64,000 bases of DNA, from assembly GCF_009455625.1 (NCBI RefSeq), contig NZ_QPEQ01000002.1, positions 682,001 to 746,000 on the forward strand, given 5' to 3'. The first letter of the stretch is position 1. Every line of letters starts with the position of its first letter. This document shows positions 26,880 through 35,133 of the stretch, piece after piece. The notes beneath the pieces are model-generated. The model did no database searches. It saw only the letters and a program-made list of their open reading frames with translations, and was not told the origin of the DNA. Position numbers and translations under genes: made by a program. This DNA comes from Paraburkholderia bonniea (lineage in GTDB: Bacteria; Pseudomonadota; Gammaproteobacteria; Burkholderiales; Burkholderiaceae).

Positions 26880-27731
26880 AGCGTGTTAGGCACTGTGTGC
26901 CAAACCTGGCAACCTGGGGTGATGACAAAACGCAAGCCATACCCCACGGATGTCTCGGACGAGGAATGGAGCTTTGCCGCTCCCCACCTGGTGTTGATGA
27001 GCGAAGACGCGCCGCAGCGCCGATACGAATTGCGCGAAATGTTCAACGCGCTGCGCTGGATGGCCCGCGCGGGTGCGTCGTGGCTCATGCTGCCGACTAA
27101 TTTCCCGCCGTGGGAGCTGGTCTACCAGCAAATGCCACGCTAGGCTCAACGCGAGCTGCTTCGAGGCGATGGTCAACGATTTGCGCTCGGTGCTGCGCGT
27201 GGCGCAGGAGCGCCAGGGCCAGCCCAGTGCGGTGATTCTGGATGGCCGCACTTTGCAGTCCACGTGTGAGAGCGGTCCGCGCGCGGGCTATGACGGTCAC
27301 AAACGCAAGCGGGGCAGCAAAGTTCATATGGCTATCGACACGCTGGGCCTGCTGCTCGCGATACACATTACGCCAGCCAGCAGGAGCGAGCGCAGGTGGG
27401 CGAGTTGGCGCATCAGCTTCAGCATGTCACTGGCCCGACGGTGAAACTCGCCTCTGCAGACCAGAGCTATACGGGTGACGCGGCTGCACAGGCCGCACGT
27501 GACGAAGGCATCGCGTTGCAGGTCATCAAGTTGCCCCAGGCGAAAAAGGGCTTCGTGCTGCTGCCACGTCGCTGGGTGGTCAAGCGCAGCTTCGGTTCGC
27601 TCAACCGCTTCCGGCGACTGACACGCAACTACGGGCGCTTGCCTGAAACCCTGGCGGGCCTGCACTTCGTCGTCTTTGCCATGCTCATGCTCGTCCAAGC
27701 TGCTTATCAAGTACCAAGTGCCTAACACGCT
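26880..27731 (+). mobile_element. IS5-family insertion sequence (IS427-like), with CTAG target duplication
   Basis: An 852-bp element bounded by perfect inverted repeats: AGCGTGTTAGGCAC at 26880-26893 and its reverse complement at 27718-27731. CTAG flanks both sides (26876-26879 and 27732-27735), a 4-bp target duplication typical of the IS427 group. The intact ends and duplication suggest a fairly recent insertion, even though the transposase frame is broken. It sits upstream of the microcin-like operon. Confidence 0.9.
26922..27725 (+). pseudogene. IS5-family transposase, frame disrupted
   Basis: The product starts MTKRKPYPTDVSDEEWSFAA (26922) and runs to TGA-equivalent stop at 27143 (FPPWELVYQQMPR). 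It continues in a second frame from about 27135 (LNASCFEAMVNDLRSVLRVA through AVILDGRTLQST to HMAIDTLGLLL), and shifts again near 27385 to a third (VTGPTVKLASADQSYTGDAA to WVVKRSFGSLNRFRRL, the C-terminal DDE region). Some IS5/IS427 elements use one programmed frameshift between two ORFs; two shifts are more consistent with inactivation. Confidence 0.85.
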
Positions 27732-27915
27732 CTAGTTTTTATGTAGTGAGTTATTCGCTGCCAGCAGTGCTTGACTGGAATGCGATGTTAGCCCGTCGTT
27801 TTCTTTTAATTTCTTATTTTTTACCATTAATTCTTAATGAATCTTATGTCCAGAGCTTTTCCTGGAGGCAAAAGCAGGCGCATCATCTTTATGCACAAAA
27901 ACACCACCCCAATAA

Positions 27916-27944
27916 TTGACGTTAAATTATTTTTCCAATAAAGT
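27916..27944 (+). promoter_or_regulatory. Candidate promoter of the microcin-like operon
   Basis: TTGACG at 27916-27921, a 17-base AT-rich spacer and TAAAGT at 27939-27944 make a good -35 and a partial -10. This lies about 50 bases ahead of the precursor gene ATG and downstream of the IS element, so the operon would have its own promoter. Confidence 0.5.
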
Positions 27945-27990
27945 CCGATGGCAGTTATGTTCTACAATATATTATTCAAAAAGGTAAAGT

Positions 27991-28350
27991 ATGACTCGAG
28001 AATTGAACGCACTCGAAATATCTCGCGTTTCCGGCGCGGGGTTGACTGGCGAGCTAGTCGGAGGTGTAGGTGGTTATATAATCGGAGGCGCGTATGGGGT
28101 CGAGGCGGGTGCCCTTGCCGGAGCTGCCATTGGCTCAGTTATTCCAGGAATTGGAACTGTAGGAGGAGCAATAATCGGAGGCGCGTTAGGCATGGAATAT
28201 GGCGCATTGGCCGGCAGCATAGCCGGTGCACATATAGTCGGCGGCATTCAGGATCACGGAATTTCTTTTTTGTTCCCAAATGGAATTCCTCGCGGAATTT
28301 CATTTAATGATATGTTAAAACTAAGCGACACCATCGATTCATATCGATAA
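27991..28350 (+). CDS. Putative class II microcin (bacteriocin) precursor
   Basis: 119 residues. The leader MTRELNALEISRVSGA has the double-glycine-type pattern of class II microcins (an MRE-like start, Leu/Ile at conserved spacing, VSGA/G at the cleavage site, as in microcin L). The mature peptide would start at Gly17 and have about 103 residues. Residues 20-85 are Gly/Ala/Ile-rich with many GxxxG steps (GGVGGYIIGGAYG, GTVGGAIIGGALG), typical of helical pore-forming bacteriocins; the tail (FLFPNGIPRGISFNDMLKLS) is more polar and lacks the Ser-rich siderophore end of microcin E492. AAGG lies seven bases before ATG. The neighbours are an exporter with a C39 peptidase and a HlyD-type adaptor. 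Activity is inference. Confidence 0.8.
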   Translation: MTRELNALEISRVSGAGLTGELVGGVGGYIIGGAYGVEAGALAGAAIGSVIPGIGTVGGAIIGGALGMEYGALAGSIAGAHIVGGIQDHGISFLFPNGIPRGISFNDMLKLSDTIDSYR

Positions 28351-28360
28351 TTTCAACATT

Positions 28361-28378
28361 GAGCGGCACTCGCCGCTC
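28361..28378 (+). repeat. Hairpin between precursor and candidate immunity gene
   Basis: A perfect 7-bp GC stem (28361-28367 with 28372-28378, loop ACTC) lies 11 bases after the precursor stop. No T-run follows. In bacteriocin operons such hairpins often stabilise the precursor transcript or partly terminate it, lowering downstream expression; that role here is inference. Confidence 0.55.
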
Positions 28379-28400
28379 AGATTAAATAGAGCGATTTTCC

Positions 28401-28778
28401 ATGATTCCAGCAAAAAAATATGCCGAGGCTTATTTGCTCATCAACTTTCCGGTATGGTTTCTCGGATTATTTCTTTTTTTTATATACGCCAATGACTATG
28501 CCGGCGAATATGCTCTAGGTAGCTTATTGATGATAATAGGAGTAATGGCATGCACCCACTGCATAAAAAAATGCAGATACTACATTGAAAAACTAACTTT
28601 TTTCCCGCGCAGCCTTTTATTTAGCAGCAGCATATTTGCAGCATCACTCACCTTAATCGGTCTTGTTGCGAAAATTAATGGCGACTCCCCGGCAGCAGCT
28701 TTTGCACTTCCAGCCTCATTAGGAAGTGCCTGCTATCGCTATCTCTACTTACTTAAAAAAGAAAATCGGCCTCGTTAA
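28401..28778 (+). CDS. Small membrane protein, candidate microcin immunity protein
   Basis: 125 residues with four hydrophobic segments: LINFPVWFLGLFLFFIYA, ALGSLLMIIGVMACTH, LLFSSSIFAASLTLIGLVA and AAAFALPASLGSACY, and short Lys/Arg-rich loops (KKCRYYIEK, KKENRPR). It is AT-rich like the precursor gene and follows it by 50 bases. No family is recognised. Class II microcin immunity proteins are usually small, membrane-located and encoded beside the precursor, which fits size, topology and position; this is positional inference. Confidence 0.65.
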   Translation: MIPAKKYAEAYLLINFPVWFLGLFLFFIYANDYAGEYALGSLLMIIGVMACTHCIKKCRYYIEKLTFFPRSLLFSSSIFAASLTLIGLVAKINGDSPAAAFALPASLGSACYRYLYLLKKENRPR

Positions 28779-28899
28779 ATCAACAATTCGCACGATTTTC
28801 TGATGCGAAATTTAAAAATATTAGACATTAAAATCTCTACATATTTTTATTCTTAAATGCGCTTCAAATTAAATTCCATAGAATTATTCGTTCTCGCTT

Positions 28900-30174
28900 G
28901 TGACCTCTCCAGATCCTCTTTTTCGTACTGAAGCGCGGGATGCGCAATGTAACCGGTCACTCGGCACAATCGTACTGATCCGTCCGATCTCATTTGCAAT
29001 CCTGACAGCCGCTGCCTCATGCATCGCGCTCATCGTCGTTTTATTCTTCGCGTTTGGTAGCTATACGCGCCGCACGACTGTCGAAGGCATCCTTGTGCCC
29101 GACTCCGGCCTCGTCAAAGTTTATGCGCGGCAACAAGGAATCGTGCTAAAGAAAAGCGTGACCGAAGGGCAATACGTCACACGCGGGCAAGTGCTTTACA
29201 CTATTTCGACGGATCTGCAAAGCGCCATGGAAGGGCAAACGCAAGCCGCCATCATCATCCAGGCTCGCCAACGTAAAGCCTCGCTACAGGAAGAAATCGA
29301 CAAGACACGCACACTGCAACAAAACGAACATGAAATGCTTCAAGCCAGAATTGCGAGCCTCCGCGCGGAGCTTGGACGTATCAACGAGCAGTTCATCGGC
29401 CAGCGCATCCGCACCTCAATCGCAGCGGATACAGCAACCCGCTACGAAAGCCTCCTCACCAAAAATTACGTTTCAAAAGATCAGGCGCAGCAGCGTCAAG
29501 CGGATCTACTCGACCAGCAATCAAAGCTGCATGGCCTTCAACGCGAACGCGCCCGTACCACTCAGACATTATCAGAAGCGCTCAACGAGTTCGCTGGATT
29601 GCCACTCAAGCAGCAAAATCAGCTTTCAAAAATTGCGCGCAGTGTCATCGATGTCGATGAAGCCTTGATCGAGAGCGAAGCAAAACGCGAACTGGCTGTT
29701 ACCGCGCCGGAGACAGGCACGGCAACGGCAACCATGGCCGATCCCGGACAAATGATCAACGGCACACAACCGCTCGTCAGCATTGTGCCGACAGGGGCAC
29801 AATGGCAGGCGCATCTGTTTGTGCCGAGCAATGCAATCGGATTCATACGCGTCGACGATTCCGTACTGATTCGTTATCAGGCATACCCTTATCAAAAATT
29901 CGGGCAATACCAAGCCACCATCCACTCAGTGACCCGTTCAGCGTTATCCGCCGCTGAATTGGCAAGCAGCGGCGGACCCGCCATCAACTCGAACACCGGC
30001 AATGGCACGTTCTATCGCATCACGGCTACGCTGAAAGATCAGACAGTCACCGTCTATGGCAAGCCGCATGCGTTGCAGGCCGGCATGATGCTACAGGCCG
30101 ATATCCTGCAGGAACGCCGTCGTCTGTACGAATGGGTGCTCGAACCGCTCTATAGCCTGACCGGCAAACTCTGA
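28900..30174 (+). CDS. HlyD/CvaA-type periplasmic adaptor of a peptide exporter
   Basis: 424 residues from GTG 28900. One N-terminal transmembrane helix (FAILTAAASCIALIVVLFFAF, about residues 31-51), a lipoyl-like segment (EGILVPDSGLVKVYARQQGIV...GQYVTRGQVLYTI), a long coiled-coil (residues about 105-235), and a C-terminal beta-barrel half (AQWQAHLFVPSNAIGFI). The family bridges an inner-membrane ABC exporter and TolC. It resembles CvaA of microcin V secretion in domain order. The Shine-Dalgarno is weak. The exporter gene originally lay immediately downstream; it is now separated by an IS remnant (30189-31109). No TolC gene is in the window. Confidence 0.87.
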   Translation: MTSPDPLFRTEARDAQCNRSLGTIVLIRPISFAILTAAASCIALIVVLFFAFGSYTRRTTVEGILVPDSGLVKVYARQQGIVLKKSVTEGQYVTRGQVLYTISTDLQSAMEGQTQAAIIIQARQRKASLQEEIDKTRTLQQNEHEMLQARIASLRAELGRINEQFIGQRIRTSIAADTATRYESLLTKNYVSKDQAQQRQADLLDQQSKLHGLQRERARTTQTLSEALNEFAGLPLKQQNQLSKIARSVIDVDEALIESEAKRELAVTAPETGTATATMADPGQMINGTQPLVSIVPTGAQWQAHLFVPSNAIGFIRVDDSVLIRYQAYPYQKFGQYQATIHSVTRSALSAAELASSGGPAINSNTGNGTFYRITATLKDQTVTVYGKPHALQAGMMLQADILQERRRLYEWVLEPLYSLTGKL

Positions 30175-30188
30175 TCCGGCACTTAGCG

Positions 30189-31109
30189 GCTGTTGCGAAA
30201 TTATTTAATCCAAGGCTTGAGGCGGGTCCAGCAAATCAAGGCGCAGGCTAACGAGAGGAAAACCTCGTGGATATGAGCGTAGCGTCCATAGCGAATTTTC
30301 AGTCGTCGAAATGAACGAAGCCAAGCAATCGAGCGCTCGACTGGTCAACGCGTTTTGCCGAGTCCGCTGCCGTGGGGCCAGCCCATTTTGGCGAGCACGG
30401 GTGTGATGCCACGTTCGCGCAAGCGCTGCCGATGTGGCTCGGAACTGGAGCAGCGGGTCGCCCTGAACGATTTGCGGCTTGTGCAGGGGACCGTCCCCGT
30501 TTGCGGCGGATAGGTGGAATGACATCGACGAGTGCTTCGATTTGCGTAATGTCGTGGTGGTTTGCACCGGTCAGGATGAGCGCGAGCGGGATGCCTTGGG
30601 CGTCGAGGATGAGGTGGTGCTTGCTGCCGCAGCTTGCGCCGGTCCGTGGGATTCGGTCCAGTTTTTTTCCCGCCAGCATGGCGCGAATTGATGAGCTATC
30701 GACGATGGCACGCGTCAAGTCGATTTCGCCACGGCGACGTAGTTCGGCGAGCCGCGTTTCGTGGATACGTTGCCAGACACCGGCCTTCTGTCATGCGACG
30801 AGCCGTCGCCAGCAGGCGGTGCCTGAGCCGCAACCCATTTCCTGCACCAGCAGGTTCAACGCAATGCCCGGGCGCAGCACGAACACGATGCCAGTCGGCA
30901 CAGCTCGGTCTGGCGTTGGTTTGCGGCCCGCGTATTGACGATTGCGTGGTGCTCGCGCGAGCGGCAGTGGTTCGATCAGTAACCCCAATTCGTCGTCTAT
31001 CAGTTCTTTCGGCATCGCTTCCTGTCAGGCAAAACTCAGGCAAAACAAAACAGAAAGTTAACACCAGGCTGGAAAAGTTAACAGACCCAAAATCTAATTT
31101 TGCAACAGC
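30189..31109 (-). mobile_element. Decayed IS5-family element between adaptor and exporter genes
   Basis: About 921 bp with imperfect inverted repeats: GCTGTTGCGAAAT at 30189-30201 and ATTTTGCAACAGC at 31097-31109 (12 of 13 matching). It encodes an IS5-family transposase on the minus strand with several frameshifts. No clear target duplication is visible, which suggests decay. It ends 9 bases before the ABC exporter start codon and begins 14 bases after the adaptor stop codon. Confidence 0.85.
30205..31015 (-). pseudogene. IS5-family transposase, multiply frameshifted
   Basis: The minus strand from ATG 31015 reads MPKELIDDELGLLIEPLPLA, GRKPTPDRAVPTG and QEMGCGSGTACWRRL, the typical first part of this transposase group. 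The frame then shifts to one holding AIVDSSSIRAMLAGKK, GSKHHLILDAQGIPLALIL and ALVDVIPPIRRKRGR, then to HKPQIVQGD, and ends with an SIAWLRSFRRL-type segment in a further frame. The DDE regions can be traced but the gene cannot make a full protein. Confidence 0.85.
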
Positions 31110-31118
31110 TTCTTATAC

Positions 31119-33299
31119 ATGTCAGTACTTGATCGCCTTTCATTCGGTGTCGGCAACAAACTGCCCATAATCCTGCAAACCGAAGCAGCGGAATGCGGAC
31201 TCGCCTGCCTTGCAATGGTGGCCAGCTACCACGGCCATCACATTGATCTTCCGACCATGCGCAGCCAGTTCGCCGTCTCTCTCAAGGGCACAGATCTCAG
31301 CCGCATCATCGAGATTGCCCAGCAGCTTGAGCTTGGCACGCGGGCACTAAAACTTGATATGGCTGATCTCAGTCAGTTGAATCTTCCTTGCATTCTGCAC
31401 TGGAATTTTAATCATTTCGTTATACTACAAAATATAAACGGTAAAACCGCGACTATTCTTGATCCAGCTCAAGGCATCCGCAAACTATCACTCGATAAAA
31501 TTTCCCACTCGTTTACTGGTGTAGCGCTCGAACTATGGCCTTCGAGTAATTTCAAGCCACGCGATGCAATGCCCCCCGTCCGACTTCGAGCACTATTTGG
31601 TCGCATTTCGGGACTCAAGCGCTCATTGGGCCAAATTCTGTTGCTGTCACTTGTGCTCGAAGTCTTCACACTGGTATCGCCATTCTTCATGCAATGGGTG
31701 ATAGACGAAGTCATCGTGAGCGCAGACCGTGAATTACTAACGATGCTAGCACTCGGCTTCGGTCTCCTGCTTCTTGTTCAACAATTTACTCAGGCAATTC
31801 GCAGCTGGATTCTGATGTATCTCGGCGTCACACTGAATGTGCAATGGCGCGCAAAGGTTTTCACGCATCTACTGAACCTGCCTATGCGGTACTTTGAACG
31901 ACGCCATCTCGGCGACGTCGTCTCCCGATTCGGGTCAGTCGATACAATTCAGCAAACACTCACTACGTCTTTTCTGAGCGCTGTAATCGACGGCCTGATG
32001 GCGATCATCACGCTGATCATGATGTTCGTTTACAGCCACATACTAGGCCTGATAGCTCTCGGGACCATGCTGCTGTACGCTCTGCTGCGCTGGCTCTGGT
32101 ATCAACCACTACGACGAGTAACCGAGGAACAAATCATTCATGCGGCAAAACAACAAAGTCATTTCCTAGAAACAATCCGTGGCGTCAAAACGATCAAACT
32201 GTTCAACCGACAAAGCGAACGCCGATCTACCTGGCTCACTTTGCTCGTCGAACAAATTAATGCCAGCCTGCACGTGCAAAAAATGCAGTTGCTGTATCAG
32301 CAGTTAAACGGCTTACTGTTTGGCATCGAAGGTCTTGTGATTATCTGGCTCGGTGCCCGCCTTGTGATGGACGGTCATTTCACCGTCGGCGTACTAATAG
32401 CGTTCAACGCATACAAAAGCCAGTTCGACAGTCGCGTCGGAAACCTCGTCGACAAATTCTTCGAAATTAAGATGTTGCAATTGCAAGGTGAGCGACTTGC
32501 CGACATCGTATTCACACCGACCGAAGCAAATTCAAGTTTACGCTGCGTTCCCGATGAAACCGAAAACTTTGACACCAGCATCAAAACGACAAATCTCAGT
32601 TTCCGTTACGCCGATGGTGAGCCTACTGTGCTCGACAACGTGTCGATCAACATCGAATCTGGCGAATCGGTCGCAATCATTGGCCCGTCCGGCTGCGGTA
32701 AAACTACGCTGGTCAACGTACTACTCGGCATTCTCGAACCAACAAGCGGCGAGATACTGATCGGAGGCATCGACCGGGACCGACTCGGCATTGACCGGAT
32801 ACGTTCGATGGTCGGTACCGTCCTCCAAGACGACGTACTGTTTGCAGGCTCAATCGCGGACAACATCAGCTTCTTCGACCCACAAACCAACCTGCGGCAA
32901 GTGGCGGAATGCGCACAGCTCGCAGCAGTTCATGCTGACATCATCGCCATGCCAATGGGCTACAACACGCTCGTCGGCGATATGGGAACCGTGCTATCCG
33001 GCGGCCAAAAGCAACGAATACTGCTTGCACGCGCGCTCTATAAGCGCCCTAAGATCCTCGTGCTCGACGAAGCCACAAGCCACCTTGACCTGCAGCGTGA
33101 GCAACAGGTAAACACAGCGATCAGTGCCTTGCCGATGACGCGCATCATCATCGCCCATCGTCCGGAAACCATCGCATCCGCTTCGCGCATCATCATGCTT
33201 AACCATGGAAGAGTAGTGCTCGACCAGCCAGCTAAATCGTTCATTGCATCAGCTCCTACGCCTGCGGTGGCCAAAAATCCGCTCGTAAAAGAACGGTAG
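31119..33299 (+). CDS. Bacteriocin/microcin ABC exporter with C39 peptidase domain
   Basis: 726 residues in the standard order. C39 peptidase (residues about 15-140): catalytic Cys in TEAAECGLACLAMV, His in LHWNFNHFVIL, Asp in ATILDPAQG. Six-helix ABC membrane domain (about 165-445). Nucleotide-binding domain: Walker A GPSGCGKTTLV, signature LSGGQKQRILLARAL, Walker B ILVLDEATSHLD, H-loop IIAHRPE. The intact Cys means it can cleave double-glycine leaders, unlike exporters of RTX proteins, whose C39-like domain lacks it. It is thus the partner of the precursor at 27991. ATG 31119 lacks a visible Shine-Dalgarno because an IS end abuts it, which may reduce expression. Confidence 0.92.
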   Translation: MSVLDRLSFGVGNKLPIILQTEAAECGLACLAMVASYHGHHIDLPTMRSQFAVSLKGTDLSRIIEIAQQLELGTRALKLDMADLSQLNLPCILHWNFNHFVILQNINGKTATILDPAQGIRKLSLDKISHSFTGVALELWPSSNFKPRDAMPPVRLRALFGRISGLKRSLGQILLLSLVLEVFTLVSPFFMQWVIDEVIVSADRELLTMLALGFGLLLLVQQFTQAIRSWILMYLGVTLNVQWRAKVFTHLLNLPMRYFERRHLGDVVSRFGSVDTIQQTLTTSFLSAVIDGLMAIITLIMMFVYSHILGLIALGTMLLYALLRWLWYQPLRRVTEEQIIHAAKQQSHFLETIRGVKTIKLFNRQSERRSTWLTLLVEQINASLHVQKMQLLYQQLNGLLFGIEGLVIIWLGARLVMDGHFTVGVLIAFNAYKSQFDSRVGNLVDKFFEIKMLQLQGERLADIVFTPTEANSSLRCVPDETENFDTSIKTTNLSFRYADGEPTVLDNVSINIESGESVAIIGPSGCGKTTLVNVLLGILEPTSGEILIGGIDRDRLGIDRIRSMVGTVLQDDVLFAGSIADNISFFDPQTNLRQVAECAQLAAVHADIIAMPMGYNTLVGDMGTVLSGGQKQRILLARALYKRPKILVLDEATSHLDLQREQQVNTAISALPMTRIIIAHRPETIASASRIIMLNHGRVVLDQPAKSFIASAPTPAVAKNPLVKER

Positions 33300-33708
33300 C
33301 CGGCTACATGACGACCCAGTTTCCACGCCACCGCCTTGGCCCCTCCCCCGGCGTAACATCGATTGATGCCCGATACCGCTCGCCCATGCGCACCCGCAGG
33401 GAGGAGTGCCGTACTTGCAACATCCCCTATCCCGATAGCAACCCATCCAGTTGAAGCGGACGCCCCCAGATATCTGCCACCGAAGAAAGTTGGCCGTACC
33501 GCATACCCCCTACCCGCCATTTTTTGCTGCGTTGCACAAATTTCTGATGTCCGATATGATCGGGCGAGTTTTTCCGTCCCAACACGTATCGCCTTTTTAT
33601 GCAACACCCTAACGGTCTGCCGCAGCCCGGCGTGTCCTGATCAAGCGAGCAGCAAAGAGCAGGAATCAGGCGCAGCCCCGCGCGAACCGCCCCACCACGG
33701 GAGCACTC
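33300..33708. other. Intergenic region before phaZ
   Basis: 409 bases with no supported gene. It is GC-rich again, marking the end of the AT-rich microcin block. It contains the phaZ promoter candidate (33532-33560); the rest shows nothing I can support. Confidence 0.6.
33532..33560 (+). promoter_or_regulatory. Sigma-70-type promoter of phaZ
   Basis: TTGCAC (33532-33537), a 17-base spacer and TATGAT (33555-33560) form a near-consensus promoter about 150 bases before the phaZ start. Confidence 0.7.
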
Positions 33709-35022
33709 ATGCTTTACCAATTGCACGAATTCCAGCGCGCGCTGTTAAGCCCGCTGACCGCCTGGGCCCAGTCGGCCGCCCGCTCTTTTGCGAACCAGGC
33801 CAGCCCGCTCTCCTTCGTTCCTGGCGCAGCGCGCCTCGCAGCCGGTTATGAATTGCTCTACCGGCTCGGCAAAGACTACGAAAAGCCCGAATTCAACCTG
33901 CATCAGATCGTCAAAGACGGCCATAACATCCCGATCATCGAACAAACGATCATCGAAAAGCCGTTTTGCCGCCTGGTGCGTTTCAAGCGCTTTGCCGACG
34001 ATGACGAAGCCGTCCGGCACCTTAAAGACGAGCCAATCGTGCTGGTCTGCGCGCCACTCTCGGGCCATCACGCCACCCTCCTGCGCGATACCGTGCGCAC
34101 CCTGCTGCAAGACCACAAGGTCTATCTGACTGACTGGGTTGACGCCCGCATGGTGCCGCTCGAAGAAGGAGCGTTCCATCTGGACGACTACGTGGCCTAT
34201 ATCGAGGAATTCATCCGCCATATCGGGGCGAAAAACCTGCATGTGATTTCGGTCTGCCAGCCTACCGTGCCGGTGCTCGCAGCGATTTCGCTGATGGCCA
34301 GCCGGGGCGAAGACACGCCGCTCACGATGACCATGATGGGCGGCCCGATCGACGCGCGTAAAAGCCCCACGTCAGTCAATTCGCTGGCCACGCAGCATTC
34401 CTTCGAATGGTTCGAAAACAACGTGATCTACACGGTCCCGCAGAACTATCCCGGTTTTGGCCGCAAGGTCTATCCAGGCTTTTTGCAGCACACCGGCTTT
34501 GTCGCAATGAACCCCGAACGGCACGCCAGCTCGCATTGGGACTTCTATCAAAGCCTGCTACGCGGCGATGAAGAAGATGCGGAAGCCCATCGCCGCTTCT
34601 ATGACGAATACAACGCCGTGCTAGACATGGCGGCGGAGTTTTATCTGGAAACCATTGACGTCGTATTCCAGTCGTACAGACTGGCCGAAGGCACCTGGCA
34701 CGTCGCGGGTGAACATGTCCGGCCACAGGACATCGTCAATACAGCGTTGTTTACGGTAGAAGGCGAACTCGACGATATCTCTGGTAGTGGCCAGACCCGT
34801 GCCGCACACGAGTTGTGCAGCAGCATCGCCAGCCACGACAAGCGGCATCTGACTGCTGAGAAATGCGGCCACTACGGCATTTTCTCGGGCCGCCGCTGGC
34901 GCACGGTGATTTACCCGCAACTGCGTGATTTCATTCTTGAACACCACACGGCGAAAACCGCAGCACTGACCAGTAAAACGGGTAAAAGCACCAAAACCCG
35001 GGGCGAACGGGCCAGCGCCTGA
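33709..35022 (+). CDS. phaZ: Intracellular polyhydroxyalkanoate depolymerase
   Basis: 437 residues, beginning MLYQLHEFQRALLSPLTAWA, the typical start of intracellular short-chain PHB depolymerases. The nucleophile position is a Cys in VISVCQPTVPVLAA (near residue 183), as in Ralstonia PhaZa1, instead of the Ser of a lipase box; Asp and His follow in VEGELDDISG and EKCGHYGIFSGRRW. The enzyme mobilises stored PHB granules in the cytosol. ATG 33709 is preceded by CGGGAG. A strong terminator follows. The last 25 residues are Lys/Thr/Ala-rich. Confidence 0.93.
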   Translation: MLYQLHEFQRALLSPLTAWAQSAARSFANQASPLSFVPGAARLAAGYELLYRLGKDYEKPEFNLHQIVKDGHNIPIIEQTIIEKPFCRLVRFKRFADDDEAVRHLKDEPIVLVCAPLSGHHATLLRDTVRTLLQDHKVYLTDWVDARMVPLEEGAFHLDDYVAYIEEFIRHIGAKNLHVISVCQPTVPVLAAISLMASRGEDTPLTMTMMGGPIDARKSPTSVNSLATQHSFEWFENNVIYTVPQNYPGFGRKVYPGFLQHTGFVAMNPERHASSHWDFYQSLLRGDEEDAEAHRRFYDEYNAVLDMAAEFYLETIDVVFQSYRLAEGTWHVAGEHVRPQDIVNTALFTVEGELDDISGSGQTRAAHELCSSIASHDKRHLTAEKCGHYGIFSGRRWRTVIYPQLRDFILEHHTAKTAALTSKTGKSTKTRGERASA

Positions 35023-35053
35023 AATATCTGAACACCCTGGATGCAAAAAACCC

Positions 35054-35079
35054 GGCGGCGTTTTTTACAAAACGCCGCC
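35054..35079. terminator. Bidirectional terminator between phaZ and the TetR gene
   Basis: A perfect 11-bp stem (35054-35064 with 35069-35079, loop TTAC). On the minus strand it is followed by GGGTTTTTTG, and on the plus strand by AATTTATTT, so it can end both convergent genes. Confidence 0.85.
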
Positions 35080-35133
35080 AATTTATTTCACATTAATTAC
35101 ACCGGTTGAAAACCGTGGCATTCAACCTTGGCG

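Noticed and set aside
33363..33851. Plus-strand ORF (162 codons) overlapping the phaZ start
   Set aside because: It spans the phaZ promoter and start in another frame, with random-like composition.
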